From Paulownia fortunei (lineage: Eukaryota; Streptophyta; Magnoliopsida; Lamiales; Paulowniaceae): a stretch of DNA of 64,000 nucleotides. Shown piece by piece: positions 11,959 to 23,659 of the stretch (the stretch's first letter is position 1; each line of letters opens with the position of its first letter). The notes under the pieces were generated by a model. It was not told the origin of the DNA, did not search any database, and worked only from the letters and a program-made list of their open reading frames with translations. The DNA lies in contig CM033107.1 in the NCBI GenBank assembly GCA_019321725.1, forward strand, positions 18,777,445-18,841,444, in the 5' to 3' direction. Made by a program: the position numbers and the translations under genes.

Positions 11959-13635
11959 TGAGCATAATTCCATACATTTTTGCCTTATTATTGATATAAT
12001 TGTTCTTATTTTGTGATAATTATATGTAGGTTCGTGAATTAATGAAATGGAGGAAAGATGGAAAACCAATTAAAGAATCAAGAAAATTTTTGAGATGCGA
12101 CAGTCTTTGTATATCTCGCATAACTTTATCTACAAAAGTGATATTGAGTTAATTCAAGAAGATTTAGAAATCTAATAGATAGGACTACAACTCTTATGAA
12201 TACACTAAAGGCTAATTTGTCCAGAGAGTGATGAAACATTAGTTCAAAGAGGCTGAATAGTGTAGTGACTCCCGGTACAGTGCCAAATAGGGCGCCGTAG
12301 TGCTAATGCAAATAGAGGCAATAGTGCTGCAGTGCTAAAAATGGTGCCGTAGCACCAAAGAATACAGAGATGATGGTGCTGCAGCACCGTGTAGGGCACC
12401 AAAGCTCCATCCTTGGGCTAGAACTCATGCCGCAGTGCCAATTTAAGGCACTGTAGTGCCACTACTTAATAGAAAAAGATTCCCAACCCTCTTCTTGCGA
12501 CAAGTAGCGATCAAAGGAAAATTTTGGCATATTTTATAATATATACATATTAGATACACCTACACATCATTATCCATATGGCGCTCGTGATATATACATT
12601 ATACATACACATAATTCACACATATATTCAATTCACACATCATTCAACATACAATTGAACACACACACATACTCTACACCCAAATTCTCACACACTCATT
12701 CTCTCTATCCAAAAAAAGAACACCCATTCTTCCATATATCTCTGCACACTACACTAAAACCAAAAATACCCATCGTCAAGGAATTGGGGATTCAAGACAA
12801 AGGGAAGATAGAGCTTCATTGAGCATTGAAGATTTTGAAGAATAAGTGAAGAGTCACTTAGTGGTTGCAATCTTCTACTTAATTTCTTCTTTCATTTTGT
12901 TTAATTTTGAGAAATTTTTAAGAATCATGATGTTAGGAAACTCTTGGTGCTTACTTAATTTTAATATGAGCAAAACTACTTTTGTCAAAGCTAGGAAAGA
13001 TATTTCTATGAAATTATGAATTGTGGATGCGGATGATTGTTCATTCTGTAGATGAACCTTATTGTTGTGATTGAGATCGGGAGGTAGTATCACAACAAGT
13101 ACTTGTGTAGTGTAATGTCGTGGGCTAGGTCACTATAGGAATATAGAAGTTAGCACATGCAGTAGTCATAGACTTGGCCGTCAAAAGCTAGAGGAAATCA
13201 TAAAGCTTAATGCATTATTAGATAGCTAAACCTGTATAGAAATATACCGGTTACTTTCTAGTAATAAGTGTAGGTACATCTTGGAAAAGATTATCACATA
13301 ATATTGGAGTTCCCACTGTCACATAATTCAATATCAATCCTATTTACTAACTTGTAAGAATTCAGAATGCAATATAACGACAATCCAACGCCTTGACACT
13401 TTTTCACCTAAGTTTTATCCCGTGTTTCTTGATTGTTTTGTTGCTTGTTAATTTCTAATTTTAAATTTTCAAATCAATCTACCAAACTTTCGATAGGTTA
13501 AATATAGTTGATTATCTACACTTCAGTAGTTGTTCATATACTCTTTGGGACACGACATCCATATACTAATACACTTTATTACTTATTGGCCCTACACTTG
13601 TGGAGTTAGATTGCATTTAAGTGCATGCCACACCA
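11959..13635 (+). repeat. 5' LTR, family 2 copy B
   Basis: It starts TGAGCA and ends CACACCA, 1677 bp, homologous end to end with 8401-10081. Between 12250 and 12450 it carries a CpG-poor run of short imperfect GCAGTGC/GTAGTGC words. Confidence 0.8.
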
Positions 13636-13641
13636 TATTTT

Positions 13642-13659
13642 TGGCGCTGTTGCTGGAGA
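13642..13659 (+). promoter_or_regulatory. Primer binding site, tRNA-Asp type, family 2 copy B
   Basis: TGGCGCTGTTGCTGGAGA lies 6 bp after the LTR. It matches the complement of a plant tRNA-Asp 3' end (TGGCGCCGTTGCCGGGGA) at 15 of 18 positions. All three mismatches are C-to-T or G-to-A, consistent with decay of methylated cytosines. Confidence 0.7.
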
Positions 13660-13876
13660 GTATGTTTTTGCAATATTGAGGCTGATTTATCTAGCGGCAG
13701 TTTGACCATTTTATTTACTTTATTTTTGTTCCATTACTTTTATTTTTATTTTTCTTTATTTTATTTTCTTTATGCAGGCTACTTTGAGATCTCTTGTTTC
13801 TCATTGTAGGTGTTTTTAGTACATAACCCAATCATCTACACTTGATATTAAGCCATACGACCTAAAAATTAAAAGA

Positions 13877-15250
13877 ATGGCCAATAATGAGAGAGATGTG
13901 AAGAATAGATTATTGTTGGATTATGCTAAACCTTCGGTCAACGGGACCAATTCTAGTATTAGGAGGCCGACAATACAAGCAAACACTTTTGAGATTAAAC
14001 CGGTGATCATTCAAATGATATAAACTTCGATGCAATATGGTGGTTTGCCTAGTGATGACCCCAATGCCCACATTATAAACTTCTTGGAGATTATGACACT
14101 TTTAAGCATATTGGAGTGATCGACGATTCTATTAGACTGAGATTGCTTATATTTTCTTTGGGGGATAAAGCCAATAGTTAGCTTAATTCATTGCCTATTG
14201 GATTAGTTAGCACATGGGAGGCCATGGCACAAGTATTCCTTGCCAAATACTTTCTATATTCCAAAACCGCCAAAATGAGAAATGATATTACTATATTTGT
14301 GCAATTTAGGTTGGAGTCCTTGTATGAAGGTTGGGAGATGTTCAAGGATTTGTTGAGAAGGTGTCCATACCATGGATTCAAGTATAAACATCCTACAATG
14401 GTTTGTCACCCGCCAACCGAGCTATGATAGATGCAGTGGCGGGAGGCATAATCCTGAGGAAAACTCCAGAGAAGGCATATGAGTTGTTAGAGTAAATGAC
14501 ATCTAATAGTTACCAATAGCAGACCAATAGAAGTTTGGGAAAGAAGGCAATGAGAGTGCACATTGTCGACACATACTCCGCTCTTTTTGCTCAAATTAAA
14601 GCATTGGACAAGAAAATTTATACATGAGTGCTTCGGCGATGAAGGTGCAAACCATCACATGTGAGTTATGTGGATGTGGACACTATAGCACCAAGTGTCA
14701 AGTGGGGAGTCTATTTTCATCCTTATCCGAGCAAGCCAATTATGTTGGTAATTTCAGTAGGCAAGCTAACAATCCTTATTCCTAAACATACAATCCCAGA
14801 TGCAGCAGTCATCCAAACTTTACATGGGGAGGTTAAGGTAGCCAAGGTACTTCTCAAACTAATCAAAATAGGGCAAGATCTCCACCACCCGGCTACCCTC
14901 CCAAAGAGAAGAATATTTTGAAGAACTTATGGCCAAGTTTATGGCCGATACCAAAGTGAGACTCCAAAATAATGAGGCAACCTTATAGAGTTTGGAAACT
15001 CAAATAGGTCAAATTGCAAATATGGTCTTGGGGTATGCTCAAGGGGCATTGCCAAGTAACACAGAGAAAAACCCCTCAGCATAAGTAAATGTAATCATGT
15101 TGAGAAGTGGGAAGGAGGTAGATACCAAAGTGCAAGAAGTGGAACCTCAACAAAAAAAGAAAGACAAGCCAATATCAAAGCCTAGCACTTCAACCAAACC
15201 AATCATCCTTAATGAGGCAATAAATGTTCTTCCACCTTATCCTGTGGCAA
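13877..15250 (+). pseudogene. Gag remnant, family 2 copy B
   Basis: It starts with ATG GCC AAT AAT GAG, parallel to copy A. A capsid-like open segment at 14191-14427 contains WEAMAQVFLAKYF and the ...FKDLLRRCPYHG block typical of plant Ty3/gypsy capsids. Near 14660-14700 an intact zinc-knuckle pattern C-x2-C-x4-H-x4-C can be read, in contrast to the damaged one in copy A. Stops and frameshifts are frequent. Confidence 0.75.
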
Positions 15251-15672
15251 TGAAAAAGCAAAAATTAGATGTGTAATTTTCTAAATTTCTTAAAGTCTTT
15301 AAAAAGTTGCATATTAATATTCCATTTGCCGATGCTTTACTTCAAACCCCTAGTTATGCTAAATTCTTGAAAGAAATTTTGTCAAATAAAATCAAATTGG
15401 AGGAACATGATATAGTCAACTTAACCGATGAGTGCTCAGTGATTATGCAAAATAAGCTTCCTCCTAAGCTTAAGGACCCAGGAGTTTCTCTATCTCTTGC
15501 ACTATTGGTTCAATCACTTTCCTAATGCTTTATGTGATTTCGGAGCCAGTATTAATCTTATGCATTTGTCAGTTAATAGGAAGCTTAGATTAGGAGAGCC
15601 AAAGCCAACAATGGTGTCACTTCAACTAGCCAACCCGTCCATCAAGTATCCAAGAGGTATTATTGAGGATGT
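15250..15672 (+). pseudogene. Protease remnant, truncated, family 2 copy B
   Basis: A 72-codon open stretch (15307-15525) is followed in another frame by D-F-G-A-S at 15536-15550 and INLMHLSVNRKLRLGEPKP. It ends at the junction near 15672, before the G-R-P-F-L-A-T block present in copy A. Confidence 0.72.
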
Positions 15673-16685
15673 TGATGAGTTGATTTTATACCCATTAATT
15701 GAGTACCATTTGCTTAATTTTTTGATTAGTTTTTTAATATTTATGTTAATTTTTATGCATTTAGTTTAAAATATTGTAGGTAATAGCAAAATGAGAAGAA
15801 AATGGAAAGAAACATAAAACTTGGTTAAAATTTTGAATAATCTGCTTTGTGGTGCTATTGAGGGCAGTGTTCGTATTTCAATCATAATGTTTTGCTTCAA
15901 TATCATTTTGACTTATTTCATGAACCATTGAAAATCTAAGAGATACATCTATAACATTTATGTTTACCATAAAATCCAGTTCTTTCTATTTCAATAAGAT
16001 AAATTGGGTTAAATAGTCTGCACTTGACTGAATATTTCTGATATGATATATTTTGGTATTTTGGGCATAAATCCTTCCACATATGTCATATTGAACTGAT
16101 TCATAAAGATATAGAAAGCTAAGACATAGGGATACAATTAATATGAGACAATGTGGTGAAAAAGTGGTTTAAAAAGGCAATTAGCATTATAGAGTTGGAT
16201 CTTGGGCAGCAACTGCAGTGCCTAGGTGCTGTAGGCACTACCTTGGATAGAATGGGTAGTACCTAGGCGCTGTCGAACAGACAACTAAGGGTAAAATTAT
16301 CATTTTGCCCTATTTAGAGAATCTCCATCTAATTTTTAAGATCCCAAGAGCCTCCATTTCAGATTTTTAGAGAGGGAGAGAAGAAGAAAAAAGAGAAGAA
16401 GAAGAGAGATTTCTTCCAAGAGTTGAGAAGAAGACATTTACAAGGGAAGAAACTCATACTACTTTCAAGTTTAATTTTATTTCCTCTTTCTCTCATTGAT
16501 TATGTTCATGGATATTGTTAAGTTATTATTCATTTCTATCATCATGGACTAATTTATTTTTCAAGGGTTGTGATGTAATCTAATTATGATATTTTGAATA
16601 TTTGCGTCAATTCAATTATTGATTTAATTTTTAAGTTGAATTTTCTATATTGTTCTTAATGCTTTTAATTACTTGGCCACTAATT
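15673..16685 (+). repeat. LTR-like sequence running into assembly gap
   Basis: It begins TGATGAGTTG at the exact point where family 2 copy B stops, and looks like the 5' end of another Ty3/gypsy LTR. It has a GTGCCTAGGTGCTGTAGGCAC-like word cluster near 16220-16270, as in the family 2 LTRs, and a purine-rich GAGAGGGAGAGAAGAAG stretch near 16370-16400. The right end is lost in the N run, so its identity is unsure. Confidence 0.45.
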
Positions 16686-16785
16686 NNNNNNNNNNNNNNN
16701 NNNNNNNNNNNNNNNNNNNNNNNNNNNNNNNNNNNNNNNNNNNNNNNNNNNNNNNNNNNNNNNNNNNNNNNNNNNNNNNNNNNNN
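16686..16785. other. Assembly gap (100 N)
   Basis: Exactly 100 Ns, the conventional placeholder for a gap of unknown size. It hides the end of the LTR-like piece on the left and the start of the copia 5' LTR on the right. Confidence 0.98.
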
Positions 16786-17040
16786 AGCGCGAGGTTCGGG
16801 TATTACACTTTAGATTTTGAATAACTCATATTATTGTAACTGTAAATCTAAATTAGTGAAGTATTTATTATAGGTGGTGGCCTTGTGTATGTAGAGTATA
16901 TTTATACTTGAAATACGTAAAAAATCTCGTGTGTCAATTTTTTACTATCTTTTACTTGTTGTAACAAACTATGCAATTATTACAATAATTGAATCTAATT
17001 AACAAGTAAAGTTGATAATAATACCAAAATAGATCTAACA
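16786..17040 (+). repeat. 5' LTR of copia element, 3' part only
   Basis: From about 16805 it aligns with 22990-23234, for example the blocks TATTGTAA-TGTAAATCTAAATTAG, TGTATGTAGAGTA and ACTTGTTG-AACAAACT. It ends CTAACA just before a degraded primer site (ATTGGCATCAACAGC, cf. the usual initiator-Met type TGGTATCAGAGC). Confidence 0.75.
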
Positions 17041-17111
17041 ATTGGCATCAACAGCTGGTCACTAGATACACTTAGTGAGATTGTGAGAACTGATCTCTGT
17101 AGTGTGTAGGA

Positions 17112-17905
17112 ATGGACCATCTTCACGAAGGAACATCAACTACTCGACCTCCACTGTTAGAATTATCAAATTACTCATACTGGAAGGAAAAAATGGAGCC
17201 TTCATTAAATCTTCTGATGAATGGACTTGGCGTGCTGTTATAACAGGCTGCAAATATCCTGTGATGACAAATAAATAGAAAGAGAATGTTCTTAAGCTAG
17301 AAGATTAATGAAATACTGAGGATGAGAAAATTACAAATTTCAACTCAAAGGCCCTAAATGCAATTTTCAGTGCGGTTGATGTTAATCAATTCAAACTGAT
17401 TGCAATATGTGAGAGTGCAAATGAGGCTTAGAAAATTCTTCAAACTTCCTATGAAGGAACAACACCAGTGCGAATGTCAAAACTCCAAATTTTAGCCTCA
17501 AGATTTGAAGATTTTAGAATGGAGGAGAATGAGACAATTGTCACCTTCAATGTAAAACTATATAATATAGCAAATGAAGCCCAAGCACCTGGCGAAACAT
17601 ATTCATATTTTAAACTTGTTTGAAAAGCCTTAAGGTCACTACCAGAAAGATTTGCGTACAAGGTTACTGCCATTGAAGAAGCCCGTGATATTGAAAAAAT
17701 GAATCTGGATGAGTTGGTGGGCTCCTTACAAACATTTAAATTGAATCTCAATAACAACAGGAGAGAGAAAGGAAAAAATGTTGCTTTTCAAGGTGAAGTT
17801 CCAAAATCAACATCAAAATTAGAAGACGGTGATGATATATCAAATCTATAGCTCTTGTGACAAAAAAAATGAAAACTCAAATAAGCCAAAGTCTGGTAAG
17901 TCTTT
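17112..17905 (+). pseudogene. Ty1/copia Gag remnant
   Basis: The ATG at 17112 starts MDHLHEGTSTTRPPLLELSNYSYWKEKMEPSL, a copia Gag N-terminus with the F/Y-x-x-W-K-x-x-M block. Downstream the frame is interrupted by several stops, but the reading can be followed to a lysine-rich tail where hAT sequence begins. It is the structural protein of the virus-like particle, not functional here. The quoted N-terminus is split by me into short recognisable blocks: HEGTSTTRP and YSYWKEKM are the diagnostic ones. Confidence 0.7.
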
Positions 17906-18028
17906 CAATTCACAAAAAGGATAAAACTATTTTTAATTCTTCTAATGATAGGAGAACATTTCTTGGAAGGCTTTCCTCACTATAAAGCATATTATTCAAC
18001 TCATCTATATCTAGTATAGCTGAAGAAT

Positions 18029-18053
18029 TTTCTTCTTCTTCTTCTTCTTCTTC
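18029..18053. repeat. (TTC)n microsatellite in hAT tail
   Basis: Eight or so TTC units, read as a Glu run on the minus strand at the end of the hAT C-terminal region. Confidence 0.9.
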
Positions 18054-18224
18054 CATACATGTTGATACTTTCATAATCAATATGATCATAACAATTCTTT
18101 TGAATATCAAGCCTACAAATAAAAAAATTAAAACAAACCATAAATTATAAGTTGCAAGAAAATAAATTATAAGAATGTTGTTTTTTTTTTCAAAAAAATG
18201 TTGCATTTCTTTTAAACGCAAATT

Positions 18225-20277
18225 CTAATGGACGAATACAAGATCATTCAATCTTTGGTGTTCCAATCTATTCCTCTTCTTTGCATGTATTCTTTCAAAC
18301 ATGCTCCAATTCCTTTCACAACCAGAAGAAGAAGTTTGACTCAAATTTTTTATGGCCAAATTTTGTATGTTTGGAACACTACATCCAAACACTCTCCACC
18401 ATTCATCTATAAGGGAACATAAAATAATAATAATAATAGTAATGAGTGAAAAATATGAGCAATTATCAAAGAAATAACTAAAAATTAAAATAATTAAATA
18501 GGTACCGGGTTGAATACTCTTTGATGAATCAAAAGCAAGTTGTCGATTAAAGCTTTCTAATCTATCTTGAAATATGCTCACTTTATCTATGCACTTTCAT
18601 TGAACAAATTTATCTCTAATTAAAGTAGCCACCATCTCAACAAAACCATCCATTTTCTCATTTTTTGTGCACATCTTTTCCTTATCATATATGCAAAAGC
18701 AGGGTTTAGAAGATAAACTGCTGCATGAATATCTCGTCGGAGTTATTTGTCCTACCTTGTCTTAATAATACTTGTGAATGGATTGTACAATCTCTTTTTA
18801 TTTTTAAAGATATTCTTTATTGCTTTCTTTTCCTTATACATTCCATTATAGACATAACCAATGAAAGGCCTCCGATCGGTATCTATTATACACAATAAAT
18901 GTATAAGTAAAGCATCAACACCAACTATTACTGCATAATCACTCCAAAATCTTGTACCAAGAACAACTGCAACCACAAAACTTGCCTTTTCATCTAAGTA
19001 TCGAGAATCTTTGAATAGTAAAAATAACTTGCAAATCATGTTGATGTTCATGGATACTCTTCAATGCAATGAAAGTGGTAGCAAAATGAGTCATACAATT
19101 TATGTCCATCCTTCACTCTTCCTCAACCAAGCTAACAAAAATTCATGATTGTAAACAAACTTTGTTACCAAAGAAGCTCTTTTTGCAAGGTTACTAACAA
19201 GCTCCATTTTACCAATGTCACCAAGAATCAAATTCAAACATTGAGCAACACAAGGTAACAAAGTGATAGAGGGATACTTCTCATGAAGCAAAACACCTGA
19301 AACTTTATAGTTGGCTCCATTATTATTTATCAAATGAATAACATTACTTGGTCCAACCCATTGAACTAACTCATTAAACAAATTACAAATAATGCTTGCA
19401 TTTTTCACAATATTAGAAACATCAACTGATCTCACAAATGTTGTTTCTCTCTTGTAATATACTAAAAAGTATAAGTTGCCTATTTGACTGATCTTGCCAA
19501 CCATCAGCCATAGTAGTATAATCTCGTTCTTTCCAAATGCTCTGATAACCATCAACTACTAATCAAACTTCTTTTTTCATACTTCCTAACAAATTTATCC
19601 GTAATTGATTATATTTTGGAGCTTTATAACCAAGAACAACAACAACAATAACATCCACCATTTGTTGAAAATAAATAGAATTCGTGGGATTTATAGGAAT
19701 ATAATTTTCATAGAAAAATCTAGCAATAGCCATATCAACATTATGTAAGTTTTTTTTTAACTTACAATAGCACTTTTGATATAAGGTTGTGCACCAGAAA
19801 AATGGTTTTAAGAGCAAAATAACTAGACATCTTCTCATCTCGATTTCTCTTTTCCTTTTGACAAGTTGCACCTGCAAATAATTTGCCCTTCCCCTTTGTT
19901 TGAGTATGTGGTGTATGCATTTCTTCCTCAAGTTCTATCAACTTAGGACCACAAAGATTATCATTTTCAAAAGATCTTGTAGTTTGGTTTCTTTCATCAA
20001 ATTTCTTCAAAGATTGTTCCATTTGATACTGCACGTCGTAAAGAACTTTTTTGCATGGAGAAATGTCTCTTTTTTGACCAGCTAAGTGCTTATTCATTCT
20101 ATTGATTCCCCCACCTCTCCAAATATTATTGGACTGCAAGCATGTCCAACTTTTCTTTGCATCCGCAACCACATCCTCTCTAAAGTGAGCCCATCCTAGA
20201 TCAGTTTTTTCCCTCACTATTAACTGAAGTGAATTAGCCGTAGAGCTACTTTGATGACCACTTGATGATGAATCCAT
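18225..20277 (-). pseudogene. hAT transposase remnant
   Basis: Domains in order on the minus strand: N-terminal BED-type finger near 20140-20060 (W-x-C ... GGGINRMNKHLAG ... C, the second Cys of the first pair not visible); DUF659/core region at 19555-19100 with NNGANYKVSGVLLHEKYP and PCVAQCLNLILGDIGK; an insert-domain piece at 19051-18752 (DTDRRPFIGYVYNGM); and the C-terminal dimerisation block at 18420-18225 (LSQTSSSGCERNWSMFE and KKRNRLEHQRLNDLV). Each part lies in a different frame or is separated by stops, so no active transposase is made. A (TTC)n run at 18029-18053 encodes poly-Glu. Confidence 0.85.
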
Positions 20278-21113
20278 CTATACAAAATAAAAATAAAAAT
20301 GAGATAAATAGATAAACTTAGTTATTTAGCCAAAAATTTATTTGATCGGATCCTACTAGAGAACAAATTAGTGTCTTTATATTAGTATTTTTACATAAGC
20401 AACAAACACCACCAGCACATTTGAGTGCATAATGAAATTGAGTTGTTAGTTAACTAAGATAAAAAAAAGAAAAAAACATCTCACGGGGGTATAAAATGGG
20501 ATTCAGATTCACAAGTATTTTAAGTTTTAACATATAATATTGAAAGAGGGTTAAGTCTATCGGATAGAATCAAGTTGAAGCAATTAGCAAACACTTTAAA
20601 AAAATAATTTAAAGCAACTCATTTGCTTAGAGTGATAAAGAACCAAAATTTGTGATAATTAAAGATCAATTCTAAAGAAAAAATTAATAAACTTACTTCT
20701 CAATCTATATCCCTTGAGGCTTGAGCTTGAAGCACTGCTCAATAATAAAATTAGCAAATTACAATGGTTTGATTAGAGGATTAGGATTTGAAATAGAAGA
20801 AAAAGAGATTTGAGATCTGGGAAAAGGGAAAAAGTTAGAACCAAATGTGTTTGTGTGGTTGGGGAGCGAAGATAATCTTATTCACAACAATCTCCTAAGT
20901 TAGATTTTTCTCTCTGATCTTTTTTTTATATATAATTTTCAAGAACTAGTCGGTTAGTTAGAACCGACTGGTTTTTGGTTCTTCCAATTTTTATTGGTTT
21001 TTAGCAATTTTTTGCGGTTTAACAGTGAATCTAGTTTTTTACATGTAATCAAATCGGGCCGAGGATCGATTCGTAGTTGAACTGATCTGATCGGTCCGAT
21101 TTTGATAGCATTG

Positions 21114-22226
21114 GTTGCAACATCCTTTATAGGTCATGATGCTTCAAAGAATATTCCTCTACTTTGAGGAATTTGATTATGAAGAGACTAAGATTGATTA
21201 TGCAGATAAAATGTTTGATAAAAATGATACTGTTGGCACTTATAACAGATCCAACTTTTGATGACATCTTGACACTTTGTGGTTAAAAAGGGAAGTGGTC
21301 TAATGGTTTCTCATGATTTGTTTGATTATGATAATTGATTTATACATGCTTATTTTAGTTTTGTATGTTTCATTTGAAACCATAAATTTAGGGGGGATTA
21401 TGTTGTTGATGATGCTCACTTACCACTATTTTTGAATGATAGTATGATGATCTTACTGCTATAAGCATTTGATGTTTTCTTGATACCTCCACTATTGTTT
21501 GTATTTTGTTGCTGCTACACTTTGATGATCTTGATTTTGTTTTAGATTATATGGACTTTAATTTGCTTCTTGAACTTTTCTATTCATGAACATAGGGGGA
21601 TAGTGATTTGTTGCAATTTTGCAATTCTGTTCTGAGACCATGTTGCAGCAGATATTGAGAAGGCATTTTCTCACTTTTGATTAAAGAGGAATTGAGAGAG
21701 GCTACACAACAGAAACAGTTAATTTCACTATTTAAAGTTGCATTGGTTATGTTGCAACAACTATAGTGACAACCTTCATTCAGTATGTTGAAGAAGAACT
21801 TTAGGAGGCTAGCCTCCAGAGACTAACCTCCCTGTTGGCATCTCTATATGCTTCTCCTCCACCGGTATAAGTGGATTCAAGTGGAGATGATGAGGTTGAT
21901 TCTCTTTCTCCATCGATTGGTCAAAAAGGGGGAGAAATAGAAGTAAAATGCTGAAGTTGATGATTCTAATAAGCATGATTTGCTGAAGTTGATGACTTTG
22001 ATAAGCATGATCTGTTGCTTTTGATGATTCTGATAAGCATGATCCTGCTGCTGAGAATAAATTTGATGCTAATAGAACTATTTTGAGATTGCTTTATATT
22101 GATATTTTTTTAGGCTATTCTATTTGATATGATATTTTCTTGGATAATTCTGAACTTAATTCCTTTGAGTATTAGGATTAAGAATTATGTATTGCAAATA
22201 TACTTATCATTTCTGTAGGGGGAGAT
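21114..22226 (+). other. 3' internal region of copia element
   Basis: No intact gene. Several frames hint at the last part of a polyprotein (near 21850-21945, ...SPSIGQKGGE), and the stretch contains four G-rich tracts of the AGGGGGA type. The last, TAGGGGGAGATT at about 22216, immediately precedes the 3' LTR and is the likely polypurine tract. Confidence 0.5.
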
Positions 22227-23234
22227 TGTAGATTGTTGTAATAACAGGTTGGTTTGTTGCAACAAATGTTGACTGATTATGCGGAATATTTGCACTTAAG
22301 GGAAGTTGATTTGTTTTGAAATATTTTGAATTCATAGGGAGTTGATATTTGTTGGTTTTGACCAATCAATATGCCAAAGGAAGAGATTGATAGTATCATA
22401 ATTGATTATGATGGGACCATAACTAATTATGATTTGATTAGTTGGCCTTGATTTGCAATTTCTTATTTTGCACAAGATTTGATTGATTTAATGGATTTAC
22501 CTTATATGAATTAATTGTCTTATTTATCTTGTGTAGATTTTATTGGATTGCATTGATGGAAAGATTTGAAGATTTTATTTGAAAGATAAGTTAAAATCTT
22601 TTACTGATAATGAAAGGATCTTGACATATCTTGTATTATCTATACAACATATTTGGATACTTTTAAAGTAGAAATTAGAGCCTAGTTGATTGATTCATAA
22701 AAACCTCAAATTAGAAGAAGTCATCGCACGCCTCTTGTGAAAGAAACACACAACTTCAAGCTTTGAGATTGATCTCGTTTATTTTCACTCTTTGGGAGAA
22801 GATGGTGAGCCTTTCGAAAGATAGGCGTAATTCTTCGAGAGAAAAAATTAAAGATTTTTGGGAAAAGGTCGGTCTGCCGTCTGATGGGATTTCAGCATTG
22901 AAGGGAGTTCAACAGTACAGACTTAAAAGTCGAGGAATTTCGTTGAAACTTCACTAATTGATTTGTTCAACAACGGTGTCATTTGTAAAGATGGAATCTT
23001 TATGTTTTGAATAAGTTCTATTATTGTAATTGTAAATCTAAATTAGTAAAAATATTCATTGCATATGGTGACCCGTGTATGTAGAGTACATTTGTACTTG
23101 AAGCACGTAAAAAGTCTCGTTGTTCGATTTTTTTACTGTCTTTTTCTTGTTGCAACAAACTGTCTAATTGTTACAATAATTATATATGGTTAATATGAAA
23201 AGTTGGTAATAACACAAAAATATTAACATTAACA
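22227..23234 (+). repeat. 3' LTR of copia element
   Basis: It starts TGTAGATTG right after a polypurine tract and ends TTAACA, 1008 bp. Its last roughly 270 bp match the surviving part of the 5' LTR. It contains the chance open frame 22763-22957, which is not a gene. Confidence 0.75.
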
Positions 23235-23659
23235 ATGAAACATAAGGCTCACATAGTACCTATTGGAGCATGTACTCTTAAACTACCAACGAAAATAATC
23301 AAATCAACGCAACCTATCCTCATTTATAACAAAAACATTTCCCTTTTCGAAATATGATTATCTATGTCAGTAGCTTGCAAGTTTGGAACGTCATTAGGAT
23401 GAATTTGTAGCAATAATTACTAGAAACATTAATTGATATAAAATTTAGAGAAAAAAATTACATAACATAAACATAAATAATTATGATTATATATAAGTTA
23501 ATTTATCAACGTTTCAATGTAGTTGGTGACTTAAATACAAAATATTGTTTAGCAAGATTGAGTTTTTCTAATTGCAATTGGATAATCCATTTTTGGTGAT
23601 AAATTTAAACAATAACACTCCATTAAACAGACTATCTATTAAATTATTTAGAGAAAACA

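Larger units (their letters stand above)
11959..15672 (+). mobile_element. Family 2 Athila-type element, copy B, 3'-truncated
   Basis: 5' LTR 11959-13635, primer binding site 13642-13659, leader, gag and part of protease. Homology to copy A stops abruptly around 15672 inside protease (after ...GIIEDV), where a different LTR-like sequence starting TGATGAG begins. The later insertion or recombination removed the rest of the element. Confidence 0.78.
17915..21113 (-). mobile_element. hAT-family DNA transposon, decayed, nested in copia
   Basis: The transposase remnant runs on the minus strand from about 20277 to 18225 with an acidic tail to about 17930. The right boundary is suggested by CGGTCCGATTTTGATAGCATTG ending near 21113, which resembles the terminal inverted repeats of plant hAT elements. 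The matching left TIR and an 8-bp target duplication could not be found, so the left boundary is set only by the loss of copia Gag coding near 17905. Confidence 0.7.
16786..23234 (+). mobile_element. Ty1/copia element, gag-only, interrupted by hAT
   Basis: Two homologous LTR ends (16805-17040 and 22960-23234) bracket a copia-type gag and a 3' region with several G-rich polypurine-like tracts (near 21393, 21594, 21934, 22216). No copia integrase or RT was recognised. A minus-strand hAT occupies about 17915-21113. The element is incomplete because its 5' LTR starts in the gap. Confidence 0.75.

Noticed and set aside
17860..17930. Left terminal inverted repeat and 8-bp duplication of the hAT element
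   Set aside because: No sequence complementary to the right end (near 21113) and no repeat of GTTGCAAC was found, so the left end is given only approximately.
22763..22957. 64-codon plus-strand frame
   Set aside because: It lies entirely within the copia 3' LTR and has no recognisable feature.
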